Shown: positions 15,947 through 25,335 of the stretch, piece by piece
How positions within the stretch are numbered: the stretch's first letter is position 1
How the letters are laid out: each line of letters opens with the position of its first letter
NCBI GenBank assembly: GCA_900180385.1
Contig: FXLX01000002.1
Coordinates: 79,308-143,307 of the forward strand
DNA from: an uncultured Candidatus Thioglobus sp.
Lineage (GTDB): Bacteria; Pseudomonadota; Gammaproteobacteria; PS1; Pseudothioglobaceae
Direction of reading: 5' to 3'
Length of the DNA: 64,000 bases
Program-made: the position numbers and the translations under genes
The notes under the pieces: model-generated
Told to the model about the DNA's origin: nothing
Database searches by the model: none
Seen by the model: only the letters and a program-made list of their open reading frames with translations

Positions 15947-16679
15947 GCTGCTCTCCCTTTATTTTTTTAGATTTTTCACTCATTAAATACACAATCGCAG
16001 GGCTTTTGCTTTCAGGAAGCGGGTTTTTATCCGAATTTTCAGCGGGATAAGCCGTTCGTCTCATTTCAGTTTTCATACGCCCTGGATCAAGTGAATTTAC
16101 CCGAATATTGGTTTTTTCCAACTCCTCAGACAGCGTTTTACTTAATCCTTCAATGGCAAACTTACTCACTCCGTACGCCCCCCAATAAGCACGAGCCTCT
16201 CGCCCTACCGAAGAGGATAAAAACAACACACACGCATCGGCTGATTTATTAAGCGCTGGAATTAACGCTTGTGTAAGCATGAACGGCGCATTGACATTGA
16301 TTTGCATAGTCGCATACCAAAGCTTAAGATCGTATTGTTCAATTGGCATCATAGTACCAATAATGCCAGCATTATGAATTAGACCATCAAGCTGGCCAAA
16401 ATTATCCAAAACATCTTTTTGCAATTGCTGGTAATGCTCAGCTGTTGCACCCTCAAGATCCAAAGGATATAAAATTGGCTCTACAAATCCACCATCAACC
16501 ACCTCATCATAAGCAGTTTCGAGCGAGCCAAGATCACGACCTAGCATGATCACAGTAGCACCTGCTTTAGCCAAATCCATTGTCATTGCCTTACCAAAGC
16601 CGCGGTTTGCACCAGTTACTAAAATAACTTTATCTTTCAGCTCACCTTCGGTGATTGAATAATTTGTTGAAATTTCCAT
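15927..16679 (-). CDS. yciK: YciK-like short-chain dehydrogenase
   Basis: An NAD(P)-dependent short-chain dehydrogenase of 250 residues. It shows the nucleotide motif TGANRGFG (about 21-28), NAG (HNAGIIGTM), catalytic Ser (LFLSSSVGREARAYW), YxxxK (YGVSK) and the PG..KT turn (LDPGRMKTEMRRTAYPAEN), which is typical of YciK. The substrate is unknown. In pseudomonads yciK sits behind ubiG-mupP; here it is in the same operon as rmuC and the mupP-like gene. The ATG overlaps the rmuC stop by one base. Confidence 0.8.
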   Translation of the reverse strand: MEISTNYSITEGELKDKVILVTGANRGFGKAMTMDLAKAGATVIMLGRDLGSLETAYDEVVDGGFVEPILYPLDLEGATAEHYQQLQKDVLDNFGQLDGLIHNAGIIGTMMPIEQYDLKLWYATMQINVNAPFMLTQALIPALNKSADACVLFLSSSVGREARAYWGAYGVSKFAIEGLSKTLSEELEKTNIRVNSLDPGRMKTEMRRTAYPAENSDKNPLPESKSPAIVYLMSEKSKKIKGEQLTLSDA

Positions 16680-17815
16680 TAATTTAATTCCTTTTTACTT
16701 TGTACGCCGAGTGCTTTAAGTTTTTCGGCGCGACCAATCAGATTGCCCTTGCCTTCTGATAATTTACTGCGTGCTTCTTTGTAGCTTTTTTGTGCCTTAT
16801 CTAAGTGCTTTTCAATATCATCCATTGATTTTATAAAGCCGAATAACTTGTCATACATGGCACCTGCCTGACGTGCTATTTCTTCTGAATTTAAATTTTG
16901 GCGTTCTGTTTGCCAAATATGATGCACCGTTTTAAGGCTCATCATTAAGGTAGATGGAGATACTAATACAATGTTCTTTTTAAGTGCCATGGTAAACAAA
17001 TCAGGCTTTTGATCAAGTGCCACTAACAAGGCCGACTCAATTGGAATAAAAACAAAAATAAAATCAAGTGTCAGCACACCTTCAAGATTTTCATACTCTT
17101 TGATGCTAATGCCATTAATGTGCGCCTCAACCGAAGCTACGTGCGCTTTAAGTATGGTCTTATCTGACTGATTAGCGATATAATCCTTATAAGCCTTAAG
17201 AGAAACTTTAGAGTCAATGATAATGTCTTTTTCATCAGGAAGGTGCAAGATAATATCCGGCTTAAAAGCCTCGCCCTGCTCATTTTTAAGTTGTTTTTGT
17301 GTATCAAATTCATGACCTTCTCGCAAACCCGAACTTGACAAAATAGAGCTTAGAATCATCTCACCCCAATCACCCTGCTGCTTGTTATCGTAAGTTAGCG
17401 CATTGGTTAAATTTTGTGTGGTTTCTTGCGCCTCAATACTGGTTTTTTTAAGATTGTCAATTTGCGCTGCAAGCGTTGCACGCTCTTTAATTTGTTCGCC
17501 CGTAATTACCTCAATCTTATCTCTAAACTCTTTAAGTTGCGCTTGCAGTGGTGTTAAAAGTTCAGAATTTTTAATGCTTAACTCATTACGATCTTTGGCT
17601 AATATATCACCAGCAACTGCTTTAAAGTCTTTGCTCATTTGCTCTCTGGCAATGTTGATCATATCAATCTGATTCTCATAAGATTTGATTTTTTCATCAA
17701 GACTCACCTCTAAGTGAATCTTCTCTTTGCTTAAAATTTGAATCTGTTTATCTAAATAAAAATAAACGCCGATAGCGCCTAACAATAAGCCCAATAAAAT
17801 ATAAATTAACTCCAT
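16679..17815 (-). CDS. rmuC: DNA recombination protein RmuC
   Basis: RmuC limits inversion between short inverted repeats, probably as a nuclease. The 378 residues have one N-terminal membrane helix (about 3-21), a long coiled coil (about 25-135), then the PD-(D/E)xK-like domain: QGDWGEMILSSILSSSGL, KPDIILHLPDEKDIIIDSKV and the DFIFVFIPIESAL segment. A C-terminal coiled coil follows. It sits between the yciK-like and mupP genes with one-base overlaps (TAATG) on the downstream side and a shared boundary at 17815 upstream. Length is slightly short of the E. coli protein (about 475) but complete for many gammaproteobacteria. Confidence 0.92.
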   Translation of the reverse strand: MELIYILLGLLLGAIGVYFYLDKQIQILSKEKIHLEVSLDEKIKSYENQIDMINIAREQMSKDFKAVAGDILAKDRNELSIKNSELLTPLQAQLKEFRDKIEVITGEQIKERATLAAQIDNLKKTSIEAQETTQNLTNALTYDNKQQGDWGEMILSSILSSSGLREGHEFDTQKQLKNEQGEAFKPDIILHLPDEKDIIIDSKVSLKAYKDYIANQSDKTILKAHVASVEAHINGISIKEYENLEGVLTLDFIFVFIPIESALLVALDQKPDLFTMALKKNIVLVSPSTLMMSLKTVHHIWQTERQNLNSEEIARQAGAMYDKLFGFIKSMDDIEKHLDKAQKSYKEARSKLSEGKGNLIGRAEKLKALGVQSKKELN

Positions 17816-18450
17816 TAAATCAACTCCAGTAATTCACTCGGATGAGTAATTAAATAATCATAATTCCAATTTTTTTCAACCTTACCATAGCCATATTTAA
17901 CTGCTACTGTTTTAATATTGGCATTGACTCCTGCTAGCATATCATTTTTATCATCGCCAATAAACAAACAACGTTTTGGATCAGTTGCTAACTGTGCGCA
18001 GGCATACAGTAGCGGTGCCGGATGTGGCTTATTAAATTCTAACGTGTCACCACACACCACCACATCAGGCATAATATTTAACTTGTCTAATAATAAATGC
18101 GTTAAATTCTTAGGCTTATTGGTAACAACGCCCCACTGCATTTTCAGATTTTTTAGTGTTGTCAGTAACTCATCAATGCCGTCAAATGTTGATGAATTTT
18201 TATCAATATTATTTGTATAAATTTCTAAAATTCTTTGGTGCCGTTTTGAAAACTGAGGATGATCATCTTCACAATCAAACCCATATTTAATGAGCGCCTT
18301 TCCGCCAAAAGCAACCAATGGCTTGATTTTATCAAATGGTTTTTCTGCTAGTTTATTCTCTTTAAGAAGTTCATTTAACGCATAGGCCAAGTCTGGCGCT
18401 GTATCAACCAAGGTGCCGTCTAAATCAAATAAAATAGTGTTGACCGTCAT
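17815..18450 (-). CDS. mupP: HAD phosphatase, probably MurNAc-6-P phosphatase MupP (or Gph)
   Basis: A HAD-superfamily phosphatase of 211 residues with motif I DLDGTLVDT (8-16), motif II in VVTNKP, motif III lysine in KPHPAPLLYA, and motif IV GDDKNDMLAG. By sequence alone it could be phosphoglycolate phosphatase (Gph) or MupP, which dephosphorylates MurNAc-6-phosphate in wall recycling. I prefer MupP because it lies with a yciK-like gene, as in the pseudomonad ubiG-mupP-yciK operon, and because amgK and murU, the next two steps, are both in this window. The choice is an inference. Confidence 0.7.
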   Translation of the reverse strand: MTVNTILFDLDGTLVDTAPDLAYALNELLKENKLAEKPFDKIKPLVAFGGKALIKYGFDCEDDHPQFSKRHQRILEIYTNNIDKNSSTFDGIDELLTTLKNLKMQWGVVTNKPKNLTHLLLDKLNIMPDVVVCGDTLEFNKPHPAPLLYACAQLATDPKRCLFIGDDKNDMLAGVNANIKTVAVKYGYGKVEKNWNYDYLITHPSELLELI

Positions 18451-18507
18451 AGAAGTTCGTTAAAATCTTAAGTCTATGAATTATAACGTTTACACTCGCC
18501 TTTCCTT

Positions 18508-19209
18508 ATGCTGTTTTTAAGATCACTACTGTATTTTTTAGGCTCAACTTTAGTACTAAGTTTTTTAGTTGCTCTAGCGCTATCTTTATTCTTTTTGCCA
18601 GTTAAATATCGTTACGGTATTTTATCAAAGTGGGCATTATTTTGTATGTGGTGGCTAAAAATTACACTCAATATTAAACTTGAGGTTATTGGCAAAGAAA
18701 ACATTCCAAATGCACCGAGTGTTATCGTCTCCAACCATCAATCTACATGGGAGACATTAGCCTTGCAAACTATTTTTCCTCATCAAACTTGGGTGCTGAA
18801 GCAAGAGTTACAACGGATTCCAATTTTTGGATGGGGTCTGATTTTACTTAAACCTATTATTATCAATCGCGGCGAAAAGCTTAAAGCTATTAAAAAAGTT
18901 ATTAAACAAGGCTCTGCTCGAATAAAAGAAGGAATTTTTGTCGTAGTATTCCCTGAAGGAACACGCCAGCCCTATGGGCAGCTTGGCAAATATCAAAATG
19001 GTGGTATGGTCATTGCTAAAAAAACAGGCTGCTTAATTGTACCAGTTTATCATAATGCTGGGAAAATATGGCCTAAAGGCAGTTTTACCAAGCAATCGGG
19101 CACCATTACAATGGTTATTGGGTCAGCAATAGATCCAGCTGGAAAAAATACATCTACCCTCACCAAAGAAGTGCGAGAGTGGACGCTCAATATGGCGAAA
19201 AAATACTAA
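18508..19209 (+). CDS. plsC: 1-acyl-sn-glycerol-3-phosphate acyltransferase
   Basis: PlsC converts lysophosphatidic acid to phosphatidic acid at the inner membrane. The 233 residues begin with one membrane helix (about 3-27). The acyltransferase blocks follow in order: NHQSTWE (the HX4D/E catalytic motif), IPIFGWGLILLKPIIINRG, FPEGTRQPYG and VPVYHNAG. The gene is divergent from mupP (57 bp apart) and converges on the TolC-like gene with one base between stop codons. Confidence 0.92.
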   Translation: MLFLRSLLYFLGSTLVLSFLVALALSLFFLPVKYRYGILSKWALFCMWWLKITLNIKLEVIGKENIPNAPSVIVSNHQSTWETLALQTIFPHQTWVLKQELQRIPIFGWGLILLKPIIINRGEKLKAIKKVIKQGSARIKEGIFVVVFPEGTRQPYGQLGKYQNGGMVIAKKTGCLIVPVYHNAGKIWPKGSFTKQSGTITMVIGSAIDPAGKNTSTLTKEVREWTLNMAKKY

Positions 19210-19210
19210 A

Positions 19211-20635
19211 TTAATTAGGTAGTAATCGGTCTAATAAACTGTCGTATTCAAGCTTGTTTTTATACAAACCGATTAGCATAATAACCTCCTCAAGTCGCAA
19301 ATCTTGATAATCATCCATCTCACTAATAACAAATCTTATTTCACCTTGACCTTTAAAATATAGATTTAACTCATGATTAGGATCTAAAGTTTGTAATTGC
19401 TGTTCAATCAAAGAAAGTTGAATTTGACCTTGTTTAATATCAGTAGCAATCTTTTTAGCGTTAGCAATAATATCATTTAGTTTATTGTTGTATTTAAGCT
19501 CAAACTGTCTAGATTTTAGCCGGTACTTATCCAGATATACCTGGTTGTTAATATCGCCACTGAGCGGATATGAGAATACAAGTTTTGCTTCATATTCAGT
19601 TTCAGTCGATTTGGAATAACTAGTATAGTTGCCTTTGTTATCATCCTTTGTGGCACTGATAGTAAAGTCAAAATCTGGCAATTTTGAATTTTTATACGTC
19701 TCAATGGATCGATTATTTTTATGTATTTCAATATTAATTCGCCTTAAATCTCTCACCATAGTCTGGCAATACTGATCAAGATTGTCAATTAGATTAACAC
19801 TAAATTGGCGCCCAAGTGTGGGTATATTTTTATCAACATTAAGTCCACTAACAGCGCTCAATAAAAGTGCATTTTGCGCTTTTAGTTTTGACTTTAAACT
19901 CAGCAATAAACGTTGATGTTTATCGATAGAGCGCTCTAAAATTTCCCTATCTCTTGTTTGTCCATCTGTCATCTGATCTTGCATACTAGACAACCTATTG
20001 ATGGTATTGCTAAGCACCTCTATTTGCCATTTATATTCTACCCAATCAATAAATTCAACCACTTTATTTTCAATAAAATCCTCTTGAACCTCTGCCAACA
20101 CAAGCATCTCATCTTTATAATCTAATACTGCTAAATCGTAGGTTTTTTGATCAACAACACCATTTTGATTTTTAAGCAGTGGCAATGTCCAGCTCACACT
20201 CAAATCATCTAAATATTCAGCGGTATTTTTGTCAGTTTGATAGCCGTTCTTGTCATACATTTTTTCATTTTTAACAGGTAGCGATCGGTCAAATGAAAAA
20301 CTCAGCTCAGAACCATTACTAAAGAATTTTTTTGATAAGTCAGATGAGATTTTACGAACTTGCTGATTGGTGCTACGAGCATAATCAGTTGAAGATATGT
20401 AATCATACTTTAACTTGTTTTTATGAATACGACCGAACTCTGCACCAACACCCCAATCCCAATTAGAATAGTTAGCTCGATCACCAATCATTTCAATTTT
20501 CTTTATTTCAACATTAATCCTCTCTTTTTCAAAAAACTCATGACTTAATAACAGCTGATGCACAAAGTTATCTTGCGTATACGCACTAGCTGACTGACTC
20601 AACATCAAGATAAGTATTGGTAACAAAAACATCAA
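19211..20635 (-). CDS. TolC-family outer-membrane protein (divergent)
   Basis: The 474-residue protein has a signal peptide (hydrophobic stretch ending SASAYTQ, cleavage about residue 18) and long amphipathic helices typical of the OEP/TolC barrel-tunnel family. It shares the pattern 'WTLPLLKN..G' near residue 150 with the second TolC-like protein at 55848-57140 ('YTQPLLKNAFG'). No membrane-fusion or pump gene is adjacent, so its partner is unknown. It stands between the convergent plsC and the divergent yceD operon. Sequence conservation is low, so function beyond the family is not claimed. Confidence 0.68.
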   Translation of the reverse strand: MMFLLPILILMLSQSASAYTQDNFVHQLLLSHEFFEKERINVEIKKIEMIGDRANYSNWDWGVGAEFGRIHKNKLKYDYISSTDYARSTNQQVRKISSDLSKKFFSNGSELSFSFDRSLPVKNEKMYDKNGYQTDKNTAEYLDDLSVSWTLPLLKNQNGVVDQKTYDLAVLDYKDEMLVLAEVQEDFIENKVVEFIDWVEYKWQIEVLSNTINRLSSMQDQMTDGQTRDREILERSIDKHQRLLLSLKSKLKAQNALLLSAVSGLNVDKNIPTLGRQFSVNLIDNLDQYCQTMVRDLRRINIEIHKNNRSIETYKNSKLPDFDFTISATKDDNKGNYTSYSKSTETEYEAKLVFSYPLSGDINNQVYLDKYRLKSRQFELKYNNKLNDIIANAKKIATDIKQGQIQLSLIEQQLQTLDPNHELNLYFKGQGEIRFVISEMDDYQDLRLEEVIMLIGLYKNKLEYDSLLDRLLPN

Positions 20636-20707
20636 TATGACCTATTTAAATTAACTAATTATAAGTAAGATTAATTTCATATAAATATTCATTAATCATA
20701 CTATTTT

Positions 20708-20716
20708 TGGTAAAAT
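20708..20716 (+). promoter_or_regulatory. Extended -10 promoter for the yceD-rpmF-plsX-fabH operon
   Basis: TGG-TAAAAT at 20708-20716 is an extended -10 (TGn plus a TATAAT-like hexamer). The start point would be near 20723, 20 bases before the yceD ATG. The -35 region is poor, as is usual for extended -10 promoters. Confidence 0.42.
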
Positions 20717-20743
20717 TGTCAAGTTATTTAATGATAGTAAAAG

Positions 20744-21253
20744 ATGCAGGGAATACCAGCTAATATAAAACTTTTAAGCTTTGCCAAAAAAGGATTGATT
20801 TTTTCACAGACATACTCTGTTAAAGACTTCCCCAGAATTAGCGAAATTGTGACCAACTCTGGCGACAAGGTTTCAGTTGAATTAAATTTTTATATTGAGA
20901 ACAATAGAATCCCTTGTATTGAAGGTCAGGTTAAATTAGAGGTTGCACTAGATTGCCAGCGCTGCCTAAATGAAGTTAAACTTCAGTTAAATCTTGTTTT
21001 CAAATTGGCTTTTATTATTCATGAAAATCAAGCTGAAGAATTAGATCCAAGCTTTGAGACAATTCTGAATGCAGATGAAGAATTTTCAACAATAGAATTT
21101 ATAACGGATGAGGTGCTAATAACCATTCCAATGATACCGATGCATTCACACGAATGCCAATCGTACAAGGATATAATCCCAGTAATAGAGCAAGAGCGTG
21201 TAAACCCTTTTGCAGTTTTAGAACAATTAAAAAAATCAAACAGGAGTCAATAA
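20744..21253 (+). CDS. yceD: YceD/DUF177 protein
   Basis: The DUF177 family member found in front of rpmF in most bacteria; in E. coli and plants it is linked to 23S rRNA accumulation. The 169 residues include the conserved [20 protein letters not shown] centre with its CxxC, and the acidic domain near '[15 protein letters not shown]'. The stop precedes rpmF by one base. Start chosen at the first ATG after the promoter; the N-terminus fits the family. No enzymatic activity is known. Confidence 0.88.
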   Translation: MQGIPANIKLLSFAKKGLIFSQTYSVKDFPRISEIVTNSGDKVSVELNFYIENNRIPCIEGQVKLEVALDCQRCLNEVKLQLNLVFKLAFIIHENQAEELDPSFETILNADEEFSTIEFITDEVLITIPMIPMHSHECQSYKDIIPVIEQERVNPFAVLEQLKKSNRSQ

Positions 21254-21254
21254 A

Positions 21255-21449
21255 ATGGCAGTACAAAAAAGTAGAAAAACCCCTTCAAAAAGAGGTATGC
21301 GTCGTTCACATAACGCACTAACAGGTCCAACATTATCAGAAGATCAAGAAACTGGTGAAATCCATTTACGTCACCATGTTACTGCTGATGGTTACTACCG
21401 TGGCAAAAAGGTTATCAACACTAAAGACGTTCAAGAAGTAGAAGCTTAA
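21255..21449 (+). CDS. rpmF: Ribosomal protein bL32
   Basis: Large-subunit protein bL32, 64 residues, starting [19 protein letters not shown] as in other gammaproteobacteria, with the glycine/tyrosine-rich [15 protein letters not shown] segment. It is the cysteine-free form (no zinc ribbon). A Shine-Dalgarno (AGGAGT) precedes the ATG inside the end of yceD. The position between yceD and plsX is the conserved order. Confidence 0.97.
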   Translation: MAVQKSRKTPSKRGMRRSHNALTGPTLSEDQETGEIHLRHHVTADGYYRGKKVINTKDVQEVEA

Positions 21450-21456
21450 ACCCTCT

Positions 21457-22479
21457 ATGACTATTAAGGTATCAATTGATGCCTCAGGGGGAGATCATGG
21501 GATACCTGTTACCATAGCGGCAGGTATTAAAGCTCTGAGTGTGTTTCAGGACCTACAATTAACGTTCGTAGGTGATCAAACAACTATTCAGGCCGAAATC
21601 AAGAAACACCCTTCTTCTAGAAAAATTTCCGACAGAATTCAAGTTGTTCATGCTACTGAAGTAGTACTTATGAATGAGTCCCCTGCTATCGCCTTGCGAA
21701 AGAAGAAAAACTCTTCTATGCGTGTAGCAATCAACCTCGTTAAATCAAACGATGTAGATGCTTGTGTTAGTGCTGGAAATACTGGCGCACTTATGGCTAT
21801 TTCTCGCTTTGTTTTAAAAACCATTAAAGGTATCGATCGACCTGCAATCATGGGGCGCATGCCCACTATGACAGGTCATACACACATGTTAGATCTTGGT
21901 GCAAATGTCGACTCAAGTCCGCAAGCTCTATTAGAATTTGCAACAATGGGGTCAACTGCTGTTGAGCAAACTGAAGATATTAAAAATCCTACAATTGGTC
22001 TTTTGAACATTGGCGAAGAAGACATAAAGGGCAACGATAAAATCAAAAAAACATCAGCTTTATTAAAGGCTTCAAACTTGAATTATCATGGCTTTGTTGA
22101 AGGCGATGATATTTACAAAGGCACTGTTGATCTAGTTGTCTGTGATGGCTTTGAAGGTAATATTGCCCTTAAAGCCAGTGAAGGCGTAGCCAGTATGATG
22201 GGACACTATCTTAAGCGTGCCTTTACTCGAAATTGGACAACTAAAATTGTTGCACTCATTGCCACTCCAGTATTAAAAGATTTTAAATCTAGTCTTGATC
22301 CAGGAAAATACAACGGTGCCAGCTTGTTGGGTTTACGCGGTATTGTAGTTAAAAGCCACGGTGGTGCGAATGTTGAATCATTTTTTGTGGCAATATCTGA
22401 AGCTTATCTTGAAGCAAATACAAATATTATTGATAAAATATCTGAACAAGTCTCTAAAGAATTAAAAAACAATGAATAA
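21457..22479 (+). CDS. plsX: Phosphate acyltransferase PlsX
   Basis: PlsX makes acyl-phosphate from acyl-ACP, feeding glycerol-3-phosphate acylation by PlsY. The 340 residues show VSIDASGGDHGIPVT at the N-terminus, SAGNTGALMA and MLDLGAN in the middle, and DGFEGNIALKASEG near residue 230. It starts 7 bases after rpmF and overlaps fabH by 8 bases. Complete. Confidence 0.96.
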   Translation: MTIKVSIDASGGDHGIPVTIAAGIKALSVFQDLQLTFVGDQTTIQAEIKKHPSSRKISDRIQVVHATEVVLMNESPAIALRKKKNSSMRVAINLVKSNDVDACVSAGNTGALMAISRFVLKTIKGIDRPAIMGRMPTMTGHTHMLDLGANVDSSPQALLEFATMGSTAVEQTEDIKNPTIGLLNIGEEDIKGNDKIKKTSALLKASNLNYHGFVEGDDIYKGTVDLVVCDGFEGNIALKASEGVASMMGHYLKRAFTRNWTTKIVALIATPVLKDFKSSLDPGKYNGASLLGLRGIVVKSHGGANVESFFVAISEAYLEANTNIIDKISEQVSKELKNNE

Positions 22480-23416
22480 ATTTGCTCGAATTATTGGTAC
22501 TGGCAGTTATTTACCGCCAACCATTATTACTAACGATGACCTGTCAAAAACCATTGATACTACTGATGAGTGGATTACTACTCGAACAGGTATTAAGCAG
22601 CGTCATCGCGTTACCACTGAAAGCACTTGTGATTTAGCCAAGATTGCTTCTAATAAAGCGCTTGAAATGGCTGGTATTGATGCATCTGAATTAGACTTAA
22701 TCATTCTTGCAACAACAACACCAGATAAAATATTCCCTGCAACTGCAACCATATTGCAAAATGAAATTGGCGCCTCATGTCCTGCATTTGACTTACAATC
22801 TGTATGCTCAGGCTTTGTATTTGCGCTAACCACGGCAGAGCAGTATATTAAAACTGGCGCCGCTAATAAAGTATTAGTAGTTGGTAGTGAAACCCTATCT
22901 AGAATCGTTGATTGGAGTGATCGTTCAACGGCCATTCTATTTGGCGATGGCGCTGGTGCTGTGATTTTAAGTGGTAGTGAAGAAACTGGCATACTCCACT
23001 CTAAATTATTCAGTGATGGTAACTATCTATCTTCACTACAAGTGAGTAATAATTTTATCAATGAAACTGGTTTTATTGAAATGGCTGGCAATGAAGTCTT
23101 CAAAATTGCTGTTAGCCGCCTATCCTCTCTTGCAGAAGAAACACTAGCTGATGCCGGTATGAGCACTGAAGAGCTTGACTGGATGGTGCCTCATCAAGCA
23201 AATATTCGTATCATATCAGCGGTAGCTAAACGTATAAAAACACCAATGGACAAGGTTATTGTTACACTAGAAAATCATGGCAATACTTCCGCCGCTTCTA
23301 TCCCACTAGCACTAGATACAGCTGTTCGCGATGGAAGAATTAAAAAAGGTGACAACCTACTAATGGAAGGTATAGGTGGTGGTTTTAGTTGGGGCAGTGT
23401 TTTAGTTCAATTCTAA
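22472..23416 (+). CDS. fabH: 3-oxoacyl-ACP synthase III
   Basis: FabH condenses acetyl-CoA with malonyl-ACP to begin fatty-acid synthesis. The 314-residue protein has the catalytic triad C112 (SVCSGF), H241 (VPHQAN) and N271 (HGNTSA), plus the TRTGIKQRH substrate loop and the closing GIGGGFSWGSVL. It starts inside plsX. Its stop overlaps the convergent ispA stop by four bases, so no terminator separates the two. Confidence 0.96.
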   Translation: MNKFARIIGTGSYLPPTIITNDDLSKTIDTTDEWITTRTGIKQRHRVTTESTCDLAKIASNKALEMAGIDASELDLIILATTTPDKIFPATATILQNEIGASCPAFDLQSVCSGFVFALTTAEQYIKTGAANKVLVVGSETLSRIVDWSDRSTAILFGDGAGAVILSGSEETGILHSKLFSDGNYLSSLQVSNNFINETGFIEMAGNEVFKIAVSRLSSLAEETLADAGMSTEELDWMVPHQANIRIISAVAKRIKTPMDKVIVTLENHGNTSAASIPLALDTAVRDGRIKKGDNLLMEGIGGGFSWGSVLVQF

Positions 23417-24264
23417 AACGACCTTGTTTGTAACTTTTGAATTAAAGCTTGCAAACTTTGCGCATCAACACTCAACAACTCTAAAACACTGCTAGCTTTT
23501 TTATATAACGCCTGATAAGACTGCTTGGATTCTGACAAACCAATAATCGACGGATAAGTTGGTTTATTTTTATCACTGTCTGAATGCTGATTTTTTCCCA
23601 ATACACCTACCGGCGCCTCAACATCTAAAACATCATCTTGTATCTGATAAGCTAAGCCAATATCTTGAGAGAATTCTCTCAAGATATTACGATCTTCTAC
23701 TGAGCATTTCGCAGTAATAGCGCCCAAATCAACTGCGCAACTTAATAAAGCGCCTGTTTTTTTTCGATGCATATTTTCAAGCACTGAGACATCAACTGAC
23801 TGACTGACAATTGATAAATCAATTGCCTGGCCTTCAGCCATCTCGAAAGCCGCATGAGTAAGTGCTGATAACAACCCTATCTTTATTTCACTATCTAGCA
23901 AAGGATCATTAACCAACACTTCAAAGGCTAGCGCTTGAAGGCCATCACCCGCTAAAATTGCTTGCGCCTCATCAAAATATTTATGGCAAGCGGGCTGGTT
24001 ATGGCGAATATCATCATCATCCATTGCTGGAAGATCATCATGAATTAACGAATAGGCGTGAATAAATTCAACAGAACAGGCGCTTGAATCTACTTTATTC
24101 AAATCAGTGTCAAACAAGCTAGCAACGCAGTAGGTCAAAATTGGCCTAAAGCGCTTTCCACCCGCCAATACACTATAACGCATAGCCTCGGCAAGAGAGC
24201 CCTGGGTTGATAGATAATTATCAAGTTTAGAATTTACTCGTACAACATGCGTGTCAAATTGCAT
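23413..24264 (-). CDS. ispA: Farnesyl diphosphate synthase
   Basis: IspA joins IPP to DMAPP and GPP to give FPP for quinone, undecaprenyl and hopanoid-type lipids. The 283 residues contain the first aspartate-rich motif DDLPAMDDD (76-84), GDGLQALAFE, and the second motif DDVLD (210-214). The gene lies 9 bases after xseB, the usual xseB-ispA order; dxs does not follow here. It converges on fabH with a four-base overlap. Confidence 0.94.
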   Translation of the reverse strand: MQFDTHVVRVNSKLDNYLSTQGSLAEAMRYSVLAGGKRFRPILTYCVASLFDTDLNKVDSSACSVEFIHAYSLIHDDLPAMDDDDIRHNQPACHKYFDEAQAILAGDGLQALAFEVLVNDPLLDSEIKIGLLSALTHAAFEMAEGQAIDLSIVSQSVDVSVLENMHRKKTGALLSCAVDLGAITAKCSVEDRNILREFSQDIGLAYQIQDDVLDVEAPVGVLGKNQHSDSDKNKPTYPSIIGLSESKQSYQALYKKASSVLELLSVDAQSLQALIQKLQTRSF

Positions 24265-24273
24265 AACAACTAA

Positions 24274-24498
24274 TTAAGAATCCTTAAACGCAGTTGCATT
24301 GCTGAAATCATCTTGTTGAGTAAGTTTTGAAATTTTCTGACTGGCATCATTGAGAGCCGTTTGGCAAGATTTTGTCAATTCAACACCTTTGGAAAAATAC
24401 ATCAAAGAATCTTCCAGGCTCAAATCGCCAGACTCCATAGTATTTACAATATCCTCTAGCTCGGTCAAGCCTTTATTAAAATCAAATTTTTTTGTCAT
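24274..24498 (-). CDS. xseB: Exodeoxyribonuclease VII small subunit
   Basis: XseB binds XseA to form exonuclease VII, which degrades single-stranded DNA. The 74-residue helical protein shows the family core: FDFNKGLTELEDIVNTMESG, then LSLEDSLMYFSKGVELTKSC. It is upstream of ispA and 3 bases downstream of the SDR gene stop. xseA is not in the window. Confidence 0.92.
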   Translation of the reverse strand: MTKKFDFNKGLTELEDIVNTMESGDLSLEDSLMYFSKGVELTKSCQTALNDASQKISKLTQQDDFSNATAFKDS

Positions 24499-24501
24499 AG
24501 T

Positions 24502-25335
24502 TTATCGCTTGCCTCCACCGCCTGCTTGTACGAGTATTTTATCCATTATTCTACTGGGTAGTATTCTTTTCAACACAGCAAACAACTTAGTTGGGAAAGT
24601 CACCCAGTAACGAATCTTTGCCTTGGGCGATCTTAAAGCATGCAAGGTACATTTTAAAATTGATTCTGCTGGCAATGTATAATCAGCCAGTTTATCTGAC
24701 TTTAGACGCTCAATCATTTTCTTGTAATTTGATTGATAATCACTATTTTTCATATCAATATTATCTTTAAATGCTAAGTATGCATTTATCCTAAATTTTG
24801 ATTCAATCGGTCCTGGCTGAATTAAAGACAATTGAATATTCGTATTCATCAATTCAAGTCTTAGGGTGTCTGCCAACCCTTCTATTGCAAATTTTGATGC
24901 GTTATACGGACCACGAAAAGGCATTGCCACAAAACCTAAGACTGAGCTCAAATAAATAATTCTTCCGCTGTTGGCGCATTTCATACCTGGTAATACTAGA
25001 TTGGTTAATTCATGCCAGCCAAATACGTTGGCTTGAAACTGCGCTTCAAGTGTTTTTCTAGAAACATCTTCCAAGGCACCTACCTGTCCATAAGCACCAT
25101 TATGAATTAATCCATACAATTCATTAACTTGCTTATAAATAGCTTTTGTCGCTTGTTTGATTGACTTTGAAGAGCTAAGATCTAATTGATAAGAATCAAA
25201 GCCTAATTGAATTAACATTTCTACATCTTGAGTTTTTCTTGCTGTGGCGAAAACACGATAGCCAGCTTGTTTTAAACCTTGCGCAAGGCACAGGCCAATA
25301 CCACTTGAGCAGCCTGTAATTAAGACCGCTTGCAT
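24502..25335 (-). CDS. Short-chain dehydrogenase/reductase (YbbO-like)
   Basis: The 277-residue SDR has LITGCSSGIGLCLAQ (4-18), HNGAYGQVGALEDV in place of NAG, catalytic Ser (IIYLSSVLGF), YNASK and the conserved LIQPGPIESKF turn. The C-terminus is basic and hydrophobic (FAVLKRILPSRIMDKILVQAG), perhaps membrane-associated. Substrate unknown. It touches pcnB at base 25335 and is followed by xseB, so it is likely in a pcnB-SDR-xseB-ispA operon. Confidence 0.8.
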   Translation of the reverse strand: MQAVLITGCSSGIGLCLAQGLKQAGYRVFATARKTQDVEMLIQLGFDSYQLDLSSSKSIKQATKAIYKQVNELYGLIHNGAYGQVGALEDVSRKTLEAQFQANVFGWHELTNLVLPGMKCANSGRIIYLSSVLGFVAMPFRGPYNASKFAIEGLADTLRLELMNTNIQLSLIQPGPIESKFRINAYLAFKDNIDMKNSDYQSNYKKMIERLKSDKLADYTLPAESILKCTLHALRSPKAKIRYWVTFPTKLFAVLKRILPSRIMDKILVQAGGGGKR